Under the pieces are notes generated by a model. That model saw nothing but the letters and a program-made list of their open reading frames with translations, had not been told where the DNA came from and did not search any database. This document shows, in pieces, positions 40,815-51,400 of a stretch of DNA of 64,000 bases (within the stretch, counting starts at the first letter, position 1; every line of letters begins with the position of its first letter). A program made the position numbers and the translations under genes. The DNA lies in NCBI GenBank assembly GCA_948144175.1, contig CANXME010002579.1:928001-992000 (forward strand), read 5' to 3'. Origin of the DNA: Closterium sp. NIES-65. Lineage: Eukaryota; Streptophyta; Zygnematophyceae; Desmidiales; Closteriaceae.

Positions 40815-43800
40815 ATGCAGCTCCAGTGCCGACCACGTGAGTCCCTCGTCCCCCAACAGCTCCGTGAGTGGTACGCTAGTTGGGGTTGTAGGGGTGGCCG
40901 CGCTGCGAATACTGCTACTGCTTCTACTGCTGCTACTGCGGCTACCACTGCTCCTCTTGCTCCTGGAGGTGGCCAGATGCAGCTCCAGCGACGTCCGCGT
41001 GAGTCCCTCACGCCCCAGAAGCTTCGTGAGTGGTACGCTACTTGGGGTTGTCGGGGTGGCCGTAGTGGGAATCGTTCTGGCGTGAGGAGTTCGGGAGCTA
41101 CTTGTAGTGGCCAGGTGCAGCTGCAGCGTAGTCCGCGCGCGGTCCTTTCCCCCCAGCAGCTTCGTGAGTGGTACGCTCAGCGTGGAGGGTCACGGATTTC
41201 TACCCGCTGTCCGTACGTCATTCGCACTGGTGCTCGGACTGGTCAGCCCTGCGGGACGCTTGGTCACGTCGAGTCCCGCTGCTTCGCCCGTCTGAGCGAC
41301 GTCTGGCGTACGGAGTTTGGCGACGCTGCTGAGCTCCCCGACAGGGTGGAGCTGCTTAGGCAGAGGGTAGATATCTATGCTCTTGACTATGATGCTATCC
41401 TCACTTCCATGTATGCATTGCCTACTAGTGATGTGGGTGACTGTTACCTGTGTGCTCCGCCTGACCTGGGCATTGAGGCTGCTCCTCTAGGTGCTGGTAA
41501 GGCTACTGCTCTAGGTGCTAGTGCGACTGCTCCTCCCGGTGCTGGTGAGCCTGCTGCCCCAGGTGCTGGTGAGTCTGCTGCCCCAGGTGCAGGTGAGTCT
41601 ACTCTCTCAAGTACCACGTCGTCTCAGGTGTTACACACCTTCACCCTTGACTCGGGTGCTTCCCGCTCCTTCTTTCGAGACCGCACCACACTCACGCCAC
41701 TTAGTCGGCCGGTTGCAGTCTCCCTGGCAGACCCCTCTGGGGGTCCTGTCCTTGCCCACTTCTCCACTGTCTTACCGTGTCCGGCGGCCCCTTCTGGCTC
41801 TCTGTCGGGTCTTTACCTCCCCTCGTTCTCTATGAACTTGGTGAGTGGTGCTGACCTACAGGACGCAGGGGTTGACCAGTTCACTCCTGCGCGTCAGCGA
41901 ATGACCCACTGTACGTGTGCTAGGACGGGCCGACACTTGGCCACGTTTACCCGTCAGCCGGGGTCGAGCCTGTACACACTGACTACTGCGTCTCCTCAGG
42001 TAGCTGCGTCGAGTCAGGTGTTTGCTGCAGCGTCCAGGTCTGGTCCTGAGTCTGCCCCCTGCTCGTGTCGTCTCCTGTCTCACCAGACTCTCCTCTGGCA
42101 CCACCGCCTTGGTCACCCCTCCGTGCCTCGTCTACGAGGCATGGCCTCTCGTTTCCTTGTCTCGGGTCTCCCCCGGTCCCTCCCTTCTCTTCCTCCGGAG
42201 CCTGGCCCCACCTGCGTTCCCTGCGTCGAGGGGCGGCAGCGCGCCACTCCTCACTCCTCCAAGTTTCCTCCAACAGAGGCTCCGCTGCAGACGCTTTACC
42301 TGGACGTGTGGGGCCCAGCCCGCGTCCGTGGACAGGGTCACGAGCGTTACTTCTTGCTGGTGGTTGACAACTACTCGCGTTACACCGCTATCTTCCCCTT
42401 GCGCAGCAAGGGTGAGGTCACTGAGGTGTTGATCGACTGGATCTGCGCAGCTCGTCGCGAGCTCAGAGAGAATTTCGGCTCGGACTTTCCTGTCTTGCGT
42501 CTGCACTCTGACAGAGGCGGTGAGTTTTCCTCTGACCTTCTACGAGCCTTCTGTCGTGCACAGGGCATCCGCCAGACGTTCACGCTTCCGGCCTCTCCAC
42601 AGCAAAATGGGATTGCTGAGCGCCGCATTGCCATGGTCATGGACGTCGCTCGCACGCCCCTAATACATGCGGCTGCTACCCATTTTCTTTGGCCGTTCGC
42701 GGTTTAGTGCGCGGCGCATCAGATCAACCTTCAGCCCCGGGTCTCCTTGCCGGTGACCTCCCCTACTCTGCGGTGGACCGGGAAGGTTGGCGATGCCTCT
42801 GCGTTTCGTGTCTGGGGATCTCAGGCTTTTGTCCGCGACTTGTCTGCGGACATGCTGTCCCCCCGTGCTGTTGCCTGCATCTTCCTTGGCTTCCCCCCTG
42901 ACGCGCCTGGTTGGCAGTTTTACCACCCCACCTCGCGCCGTGTTCTGTCGTCCCAGGACGTCACCTTTGACGAGTCGGTCCCCTTCTACTGGCTCTTCCC
43001 CTACCGCACGGCCCCGCTCCCCCCTCCTCCGCTCTTCCTCAGGCTAGGTGCTGCCTTGGTAGACCCCTTGCCTCCCCAGGTTCCTGCTCCCTCAGGTGTT
43101 TCCCAGGTAGACCCGGTCGAGCCTGTCGAGGTAGCTGTCGACTCTGGTCCTGCGCAAGGTACTGAGCGTGCTGAGCCTGGTGGTGCTGGGTCTGGAGGTA
43201 CTGCGCCTGGGGGTGCTAAGCCTGGGGGTGCGGAGACTGTGGGTGCTGAGCCTGGGGGTGCAGTGACTGTGGGTGCTGAGCCTAAGGGTGAAGTGATTGT
43301 GGGTGCTGAGCCATGGGGTGCAGTGATTGTGGGTGCTGAGCCTGGGGGTGCAAAGACTGCTGGTGCTGAGCCTGGGGGTGCTCTCCCTGGGGGTGCTGGG
43401 TCTGGAGGTCCTGAGCCTGGAGGTGCTGCGCCTAGGGGAGCTCTCTCTCCCCAGCAGCTACGTGAGTGGTACTCTTGGTACTGCCGCGGCCCACGGGGGT
43501 ACCGCAGGAGCTGTTGGCGCTGGTCCTGCTGGAGGTGCTGCTGGTGCTGCTGGTACTGTTGGCGGTGCTGGAGCTGGCGGTCCTGCTGGTGTTGGCGCTG
43601 GAGGTGCTGATGGCACTGGTACTTCTGAGGGTGCTGGAGTTGGCGCTGCTGGAGCTGGAGGTTCTGCTGGTGTTGGAGCTAGCGGTGCTGCTAGTGCTGG
43701 TGCTTCTGAGGGTGCTGGAGTTGGCGCTGCTGGAGCTGGAGGTGCTGCTAGTGCTGGTGCTTCTGAGGGTGCTGGAGTTGGCGCTAGTGGAGCTCGAGGT

Positions 43801-46133
43801 GCTGCTGGCGCTGGTGCTGCCGCTGGGGGTACTTGCGCCGTCCCTGCTATTTCAGGAGGCGCTGCGCGGCCTCGGCCGTACTTCGTTCCGCTCCTTGAGC
43901 AGATTCTTGGTCTCCCGCCTTCTACTGGTCCTCCTCCTCCTCCCTTAGCGTGTCCACAGAATGTCCAGTCGCAGTCACAGTTACAGCCCGCCTCACCGCT
44001 GCCTGCTCCTTCTCCCTACACTGGTCCTACTAGAGGTCTTGCTGAGCATCGTGCGCCTGCGTCTCGCCCTGCGTCGCCTGTTCGTGCTGCTTGCACTAGT
44101 CGTCGTGCTCCGCGTCAGCGTCCTCCTGCGGTCCCACGCACTACCAGATGGCACTGCGTCCTTCCACTGCCCCGCAGCGTCTCCCTTTGCCGTCTCCTCT
44201 AGAGTCCTCTCTTCCTGCGCTTGCTGACCCGGAGTCTGACTCTCTTCGTGCTGCCAGTCCTACTGTCAAGCGTCTCCTGGCTACTGTTGTCACTGACCCT
44301 TCCTTTGAGTCCACTGCTGCGTCTACCTTAGTTGCTGAGCTTGTCGACTTCGCTGCTCGCTGTCGTCTAGACTACGCTGCTAGTCTTGTTGCTGAGTCTG
44401 CGTCTGTCTGTCCTCCGTCCGTCAGGGGTGAGTGCGCTCTTGGCATGGACGTCCTTGAGGACAGGCAGGAGGAGTTCCAATGTTTTGCTGCTGCTTTGCC
44501 TCATCTCGTGTCCACGCTGATTGCCCCTGAGGGAGACCCGGATGCACCAGACATCCTGACTCCTCAATCGTACGCTGAGGCGATCGAGGGTCCCTACTCC
44601 TCACAGTGGCAGCCAGCCATGGATGCAGAGATGGCTTCCTGGAAGTCCACAGGCACCTTCGTTGACGAGGTTCCCCCACCTGGGGCGAACATCATCAGTG
44701 GCATGTGGATTTTCAGGGTGAAGCGGCCGTCGGGTTCTCCGCCTGTCTTCAAGGCGCGCTACGTGGCTCGAGGCTTCAGTCGGTGGCAGGGAGTTGACTA
44801 CTTTCAGACCTTCTCTCCCACCCCGAAGATGACCACTCTTCGGGTGCTGCTGCACATAGCCGCTCAGCACGACTACGAGCTTCACTCTCTTGACTTCAAC
44901 ACAGCTTTCTTGAAGGGCAGCCTGCACGAGGAGATCTGGCTGCGCCGCCCACCTGGCTTGACTGGGTCGTTTCCTCCTGATACCCAGAGGAGCCTCCGGC
45001 GGCCACTCCACGGTCTCCGCGAGGAGCCACGTGAGTGGCACGACACACTGAGGACTACACTTGCGGCTCTTGGGTTTGCTCCTTCTACTGCCGACCCATC
45101 GCTGTTTTTGCGCACCGACACCTCTTTGCTGCCGTTCTACATCCTCGTGTACGTCGACGACTTGGTCTTTGCCACTGTTGTCACTACTGGACTCGCCCAC
45201 GTGAAGTCCGAACTGCAGAAGAGACACACGTTCACAGACGTGGGTGAACTGCGCAGCTACCTTGGCTTGCATATCACCCGGGACAGAGCACAGCGCACCA
45301 TTACCCTGACTCAGTCACACATGGTGCAGCAGGTCCTTCAGCGCTTCGACTTCACGTACTCCTCGCCTCAGGCCACTCCTCTATCTACTCGCCACTCGCT
45401 CTCAGCTCTGCCTTTGGATGAGTCCGTAGAGCCGAGTGGCACGTACCCAGAGCTTGTTGGCTGCCTTATGTACTTGATGACCTACACACGACCTGACCTC
45501 GCATACCCTCTTAGCATCTTGGCACGCTATGTTGCTCCTGGGAAACACCGACCAGAGCACATGGCTGTAGCGAAGAGGGTGTTGCGTTACTTGTGCAGTA
45601 CGTCGTGCATGGGGCTAGTGCTTGGAGGGCGGCGTTCAGTGGTCCTCACAGGTCACGCAGACGCTTCTTGGGCTGACGATCAGGCTACGCAGCGGTCGTC
45701 ACAGGGTTACACCTTCAGCCTTGGTTCCGGCTCTGTTTCGTGGCGGTCTACCCACTCGACTTCTGTTCTCGGCTCCAGCTGTGAGGCTGATATCTACGTG
45801 GGGGCCATGGCTGCACAGGAGCTACGCTGTCTCACCTACCTGCTGACTGACCTAGGAGAGCCGCCTAGTTCTCCTCCAGTTCTGTACGTAGACAACAATG
45901 CCATGCTAGCCTTGTGTCGGGAGCACAGACTGGAGCACAGAACGAAGCACATTGCTCTTCGCTACTTCTTTGCTCGTGAGCTGCAGCAGCGTGGTCAGTT
46001 ACGCCTTGTTTACGTGGCCTCTGAGGCCAACACTGCTGATATCTTTACCAAGGCACTTCCGCCTTGTGATCATCAGCGGTGCTGTACGATGCTAGGTCTT
46101 GTGCCTACTTGGCCTCACTTGCTCACTTCTTGA
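40815..46133 (+). pseudogene. Pol polyprotein of element E, no capsid domain, broken by a stop and two frameshifts
   Basis: The first ATG of the frame is at 40815 and there is no capsid-like Gag upstream in any frame. The N-terminus has three LREWY units (near 40860, 41024 and 41163), two of them followed by WGCRGG. Next come the zinc knuckle CX13CX4HX4C (about 41204-41285), protease DSGAS (about 41650), integrase (HHCC, HSDRGGEF near 42505, NGIAERR), a TAG at 42705-42707 where other copies have an Arg codon, and the rest of the integrase in the same frame. After a fourth LREWY motif a shift near 43475 moves into the Gly/Ala-rich linker frame, and another near 44145 restores the frame used for reverse transcriptase (YVDD at 45150-45161) and RNase H, ending at TGA 46131-46133. 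Inactive as it stands. Confidence 0.88.
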
Positions 46134-46336
46134 CCTTGTTTGTACTGTGATCTATCTATACCTGCACTTGCTTGTTTACCTTTATATATGATCTTGCATG
46201 TGAACTGGCCTTGTGGCCTTTGAACTTGTGCTCGGAATGTGTGGTGACGTTGGGATCCACCCTGAGCTTGTTTTGCTTTGCTTTGCTTGACTGGTCTTGT
46301 GACCCCTTGTTCTCCCCCACTTTGCCTATGGGGGTG
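46134..46336 (+). other. 3' untranslated region and polypurine tract of element E
   Basis: Carries the conserved CTCGGAATGTGTGGTGAC block and ends CTATGGGGGTG directly before the LTR. Confidence 0.75.
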
Positions 46337-46464
46337 TGTCAGAGTTATATGCCATAGTCTGTGTAGGCTATAGTGGGGTAGCACATATGGGGTACAGCAC
46401 TTTTCTAGGTTTTCCTACTTGTACCCACCTTTTGCCTAGTGAATTCATTCCTCGTTTCTTCACA
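46337..46464 (+). repeat. 3' LTR of element E (128 bp)
   Basis: Three differences from the 5' LTR. Followed at once by the duplication CAGTT. Confidence 0.92.
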
Positions 46465-46469
46465 CAGTT
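46465..46469. repeat. Right target-site duplication of element E (CAGTT)
   Basis: Exact match to 38697-38701. Confidence 0.9.
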
Positions 46470-47159
46470 TACCCTTCCGACTTGGATATAAGTATGGAAA
46501 TTTAGGTAGTAAGAGAATGAAGCCCATATAATTCACTTGGTAGTGCTCGGTAGCGCAACCGGCCGCTAAACAACGCTATCGAAAGCACTAGACGACGCTA
46601 CCGAGAACTATTCGGGCATGGCAGAAAACAATAAAACCCCTAGGGAACCTGGATGCATTTTCGAGAGGGGTCAACCCTAAACACGGGAATGGGCATTGTT
46701 TTTAGGGTTGGTGCCTCCCGAGTCGCATCCCTTTCCGATTGGGTTTTATTTTTTTGTCAAGTGGGTTGCAATATGTTTTCCAAAATACTGGGCGGCTTTC
46801 GGTATTTATGGTTGATCCTTCCCGGAAATTATCTAGGTTCGCTACGGGTTATATATATAGTTATATATAAATATATTGCAAGCGCTGGAGTTATTTCTTT
46901 TGAGTGACTGTATACAAAAATGTTCCAGAAAGTCTTCCCACTATATCGCGAAACAGCGATTCTGTTGGTGATTACACCTGAGAACGCGCTCAGGCAAAAT
47001 TTGAGTATCGGTGATAATGGCCGATGTTCATGCTGTACTGCTGAATACGCCTCACAAAGTTCCCACTACCGAATGTGTGGCTAGTTCTCAGATCCAATGT
47101 CTTGTAAGCACGTGACATCATGCTGACATGGTGAATTGGGAACCCCAAATTTTGGCGCT
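46470..47159. other. Spacer between elements E and D, no gene recognised
   Basis: AT-rich with a TATATA tract near 46850-46880. No plausible gene. Contains the inverted dispersed repeat at 46966-47024. Confidence 0.5.
46966..47024 (-). repeat. Dispersed repeat, inverted relative to 38549-38607
   Basis: Reverse complement carries CGGCCATTATC and GCGCGTTCTCAGGTGTAATCA. The two copies lie on either side of element E in opposite orientation. Confidence 0.55.
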
Positions 47160-47164
47160 GTTCT
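47160..47164. repeat. Left target-site duplication of element D (GTTCT)
   Basis: Exact match to 54091-54095. Confidence 0.9.
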
Positions 47165-47296
47165 TGTCAAACATTATATATGTCCTGCTTGTGTAGGCTA
47201 CAGTGGGTTAGCCTATAGGGGGTACACAATTCTAGGGTTTCCTACTTGTACTCATTTCACTGCTAGCTCATTCATTCCTGCTTGCTTATTCTCACA
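47165..47296 (+). repeat. 5' LTR of element D (132 bp)
   Basis: Starts TGTCAAACATTA, ends TTCTCACA; two differences from the 3' LTR. Confidence 0.92.
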
Positions 47297-47340
47297 TGGT
47301 ATAGAGCGGGTCCTTCTACGGACCGTTTTTTTTTGGGCCC
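47297..47340 (+). other. Primer-binding site, adjacent hairpin and GGGCCC of element D
   Basis: TGGTATAGAGC at 47297-47307. GGTCC (47309-47313) pairs with GGACC (47320-47324) around TTCTAC. GGGCCC is at 47335-47340, after a T run in this copy. Confidence 0.75.
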
Positions 47341-47394
47341 ACCGAAGCGCCCCCCGAGGCGCGATTTTTTTTTAGCGACCCCTCGGGTCGTCAT

Positions 47395-48360
47395 TTTCCC
47401 TGCGGCCCCGCCGCTTTCACTGACGCGGCCCCGCCGCCCTCTCTGACGGGGCCCCGCCGCCGGCCCTTACGCGGCCCCGTCGCCGGCTCTCACGCGGCCC
47501 CGCAGCAGGCTCTGTCGCGGCCCCGCCCCGGCCTTTACGCGGCCCCGCCGCCTGCTCTCACGCGGCCCCGCCCCGGCTCCTTTGCGGCCCCGCCGCCTGC
47601 TCTCGCGCGGCCCCGCCCCGGCTTCTACGCGGCCCCGTCCCGGCTTTCACGCGGCCCCGCCGACGGCTTTGTCGCGGCCCCGCCCAGGCCCTTACGCGGC
47701 CCCGCCGCCTGCTCTCACGCGGCCCCGCCCCGGCTCCTTCGCGGCCCCGCCACCTGCTCTCGCGCGGCCCCGCCCCGGCTTCTACGTGGCCCCGCCCCGG
47801 CTTTCCCGCGGCCCCGCCGACGGCTCTGTCGCGGCCCCGCCCTGGCCCTTACGCGGCCCCGCCGCCTGCCCCCGTCGCGGCCCGGTCGCCTCCTGACGGC
47901 CCCGCCGTCCCTTCGTGACGGCCCCGCCGTCCCTTCGTGACGGCCCCGCCGTCCCCTCCTGACGGCTCCTGCCGTCCCCTTCTACCGGCCCCGCAACTGC
48001 ACCTGCTGGCCCCGCCGCTGCACCTACCGGCCCCCACCACCCACCCCCCCTTTTCCCGTCACCTGTCGAGGCGACCTGAGAGGCCAACAGAGGGGTGGCA
48101 GGTGTGTGGCCTCCCCTGCTTCTCCTCCTCCTTCATCGCTCACCTGCAGCAGCCGAGCCGCCCTGCCGCCGAGCCGCCGGGTCGCTGAGCTGCTGAGCTG
48201 CAGTTGCTGCCGAGCCGCCCTGCCGCCGAGCCGCCGAGTCACCCAGCTGCTGAGCTGCAGTTGCTGCCGAGCCGCCTTGCCGCCGAGCCGCCCGAGTCGC
48301 CCGAGCCGCCGAGCCGCCGAGCTGCCGAGCCGCTGTGTCGCCGAGCCTACTCTTCCCACC
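47395..48360 (+). repeat. GC-rich tandem-repeat leader of element D
   Basis: Units of GCGGCCCCGCC with variable spacers to about 47900, then GACGGCCCCGCCGTCCC units, then CCGAGCCGCC units (about 48155-48345). GGTGAGC follows at 48364-48370, 123 bases before the ATG. Confidence 0.72.
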
Positions 48361-48487
48361 ACTGGTGAGCTCTTGCCCTGCTAGCACGCTGCGCGTCGCC
48401 TGCTTGCCTGCCTGCCTGCCTTTTGGCTTGCCTGGCTGCCTGCCTTCCTGCTGCTAGTCCTGCTCCTGCTTCTACTTGCGGAGCCAG

Positions 48488-51400
48488 ATGCAGCCCCAGC
48501 GACGCCTGCGTGAGTCCCTCACGCCCCAGCAGCTGCGTGAGTGGTACGCTGGTTGGGGCTGTAGGGGTGGCGACGCTACTCCTACTTCCACTCCTGCTGC
48601 TTCTACTCGTGGTGGCGGCCAGATGCAGCTCCCGCGACCCTCTCGCGTGTCTCTCATGCCTCGCCAGCTTCGTGAGTGGTACGCTCAGAGTGGAGGGTCT
48701 CTCAGTGCTGTTCGCTGCTCTTACGTGATTCGCACTGGTACTCGGACTGGTCAGCCTTGTGGGACACGTAGTCATACACAGTCCCGCTGCTTCGCCCGTC
48801 TGAGCGACGCCTGGCGTACCGTGTTTGGCGACGAGGCTGAGCTTCCCGACTGGGTGGAGTTGCTTAGGAAGAGGGTAGATATATATGCTCTTGACTATGA
48901 TGCTATTCTCACTGCCATGTATGCATTGCCTACTAGTGCTGACCGTGCCGGTCACCTGTGCGTCCCGCCTGACCCAGGTATAGGACCTGCTGCTCTAGCT
49001 ACTGGTGAGGCTGCTGCTCTGGGTGCTAGTGAGTCTCCTGCTCCAGGTACAGGTGCGGCTGCTGCTCTAGGTGCTAGTGAGTCTGCTTCCTCAGGTGCGG
49101 GTGAGGCTGCGCTCTCAGGTACCGCGTTGGCTTCGGCCTCCCTCACCTTTACACTTGACTCTGGGGCTTCTCGCTCCTTCTTTCGGGACCGCACCACACT
49201 CACGCCGCTTGGTCGGCCGGTTGCTGTCTCCCTGGCTGACCCCTCTGGGGGTCCTGTCCTCGCTCACTTCTCCACTGTCCTCCCGTGTCCGGCTGCCCCC
49301 TCAGGCACCTTGTCTGGCCTGTACCTCCCCTCGTTCTCGACGAACTTGGTGAGTGGTGCAGACCTACAGGATGCGGGGGTTCACCAGTTCACTCCTGCGA
49401 GTCAGCGGGTGACCCACTGCACGGACGCACGCACAGGCCGGCACCTGGCCACGTTCTCGCGTCGGCCGGGGTCGAGCCTCTACACCCTGACCACTGAGTC
49501 TCCTCCTGTCCCCGCGTCCGGTCAGGTAGCAGCGTCGGGTCAGGTGTTTGCTGCTGCGTCCAGGTCTGGTCCTGAGTCTGCCCCCTGTTCGTGTCGCCTC
49601 CTGTCTCACGAGACTCTTCTGTGGCACCACCGTCTAGGCCACCCCTCCTTGCCCCGTCTTCGGGGCATGGCTTCCCGTGTCCTTGTCTCTGGTCTTCCCC
49701 AGTCTCTCCCTCCCCTTCCTTCGGGACCAGGACCTTCCTGTGTCCCCTGTGTCGAGGGGCGCCTCAGGGCTGCTCCTCACTCCTCCCAGTTTCCCCCGAC
49801 AGAGGCTCCTCTGCAGACGCTTCACATGGACGTGTGGGGCCCGGCCCCCGTCCGTGGGCAGGGTCACGAGCGCTACTTCCTGTTGGTGGTTGACGACTAC
49901 TCGCGTTACACCTCAGTCTTCCCCTTGCGCAGCAAGGGTGCTGTCACTGAGGTGCTGATCGACTGGATCCGCGAGGCTCGTCTCCAGCTCAGGAGGAGCT
50001 TCGGCTCGGACTTTCCTGTTCTGCATCTGCACTCTGACCGAGGTGGGGAGTTCTCCTCTCGCCTTCTGCGAGACTACTGTCGTGCACAGGGGATCCGCCA
50101 GACCTTTACGCTTCCGGACTCTCCACAGCAAAATGGGATTGCTGAGCGCCGCATTGGCATGGTCATGGATGTCGCTCGTACGTCCATGATGCATGCGGCT
50201 GCCCCCCATTTTCTGTGGCCGTTTGCGGTTCGGTACGCGGCGCATCAGCTCAACCTTCACCCCAGGGTCTCTCGGCCCGCGATGTCCCCAGTGTTACTGT
50301 GGACGGGGAAGGTCGGCGATGCGTCTGCGTTCCGTGTCTGGGGATCTCGGGCGTTTGTCCGCGACTTGTCTGCGGACAAGCTGTCCCCCCGTGCTGCTCC
50401 CTGTGTCTTCCTTGGCTTCCCCCCTGACGCTCTAGGGTGGCAGTTCTACCACCCCTCCTCTCGTCGTGTTCTGTCCTCCCAGGACGTCACGTTCGACGAG
50501 TCAGTCCCCTTCTACCGCCTCTTCCCCTACCGTACTCCTTCCCTCCCCCCCCCACCGGACTTCCTGGTACCAGTTCCCCCCCCGGTAGACCCCCTCCCCC
50601 CTCAGGTTCCTGCCCCTTCAGGTGTGTCCCAGGTAGACACGGTCGAGCCAGTCGAGGTTGCTGCTGAGTCTGGTCCTGCTGCGGGTGCTGAACCTGGGGG
50701 TGCTGCTGCTGGGGGTGCTGAGCCTGGGGGTGCTGAGCCTGGGGGTGCGAGGCCGGGGGGTGCTGAGTCTGGGGGTGCTGAGCCGGGGGGTGCTGAGCCG
50801 GAGGGTGCTACGTCAGGAGCTGCTGAGCCTGGGGGTGCTGGGCCTGGAGGTGCGGAGCCTGCGCCTGCTGGACCTGGTGGCTCTCCGGTTCTTCCGTCTC
50901 GGCGGGAGCCGCTCTCTCCACAGGAGCTGCGCGAGTGGTTTGCTCGCCGCTGGAGGCGTGCTGCTGGAGCTGGAGCTTCTTCGCCTGCTGAGGGTGCAGC
51001 CGGTCCCGGAGCTGCTGGGCCTGCGAGTCCTACTGGAGCTGGAGCTACTGAGTCTGGGGGTGCTGAGTCTGGAGCTGCAGAGCCTGGAAGTGCTGAGTCT
51101 GGAGCTGCTGAGCCTGGGGGTGCTACGTCTGGAGCTGCTGTGCCTGGGGGGGCTGAGTCTGGAGCTGCTGAGCCTGGGGTTTCTCCTGCTGCTGCGTCTC
51201 GCCGGGAGCCCCTCTCTCCACAGGAGCTGCGCGAGTGGTTTGCTCGCCGCTGGAGGAGTGCTGCTGGAGCTGGAGCTTCGTCGACCGTCGAGGGTGCTGG
51301 TGCTGCCGGTCCCGGAGCTGCTGGGCCTGCGGGTCCTACTGGAGCTGGAGCTGCTGAGGGTGTTGGTGCTGAGACTACTGCTGTCTGTCCTGGCGGTGGT

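Larger units (their letters stand above)
38702..46464 (+). mobile_element. Ty1/copia retrotransposon E, without a Gag capsid domain, carrying a hAT MITE
   Basis: Bounded by 128-bp LTRs (38702-38829 and 46337-46464) with three differences between them, and by the duplication CAGTT. The leader is interrupted by a 735-bp MITE. The reading frame begins at LREWY repeats and the zinc knuckle, with no capsid-like Gag domain, as in element D. It is the most diverged copia member in the window. Confidence 0.92.
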
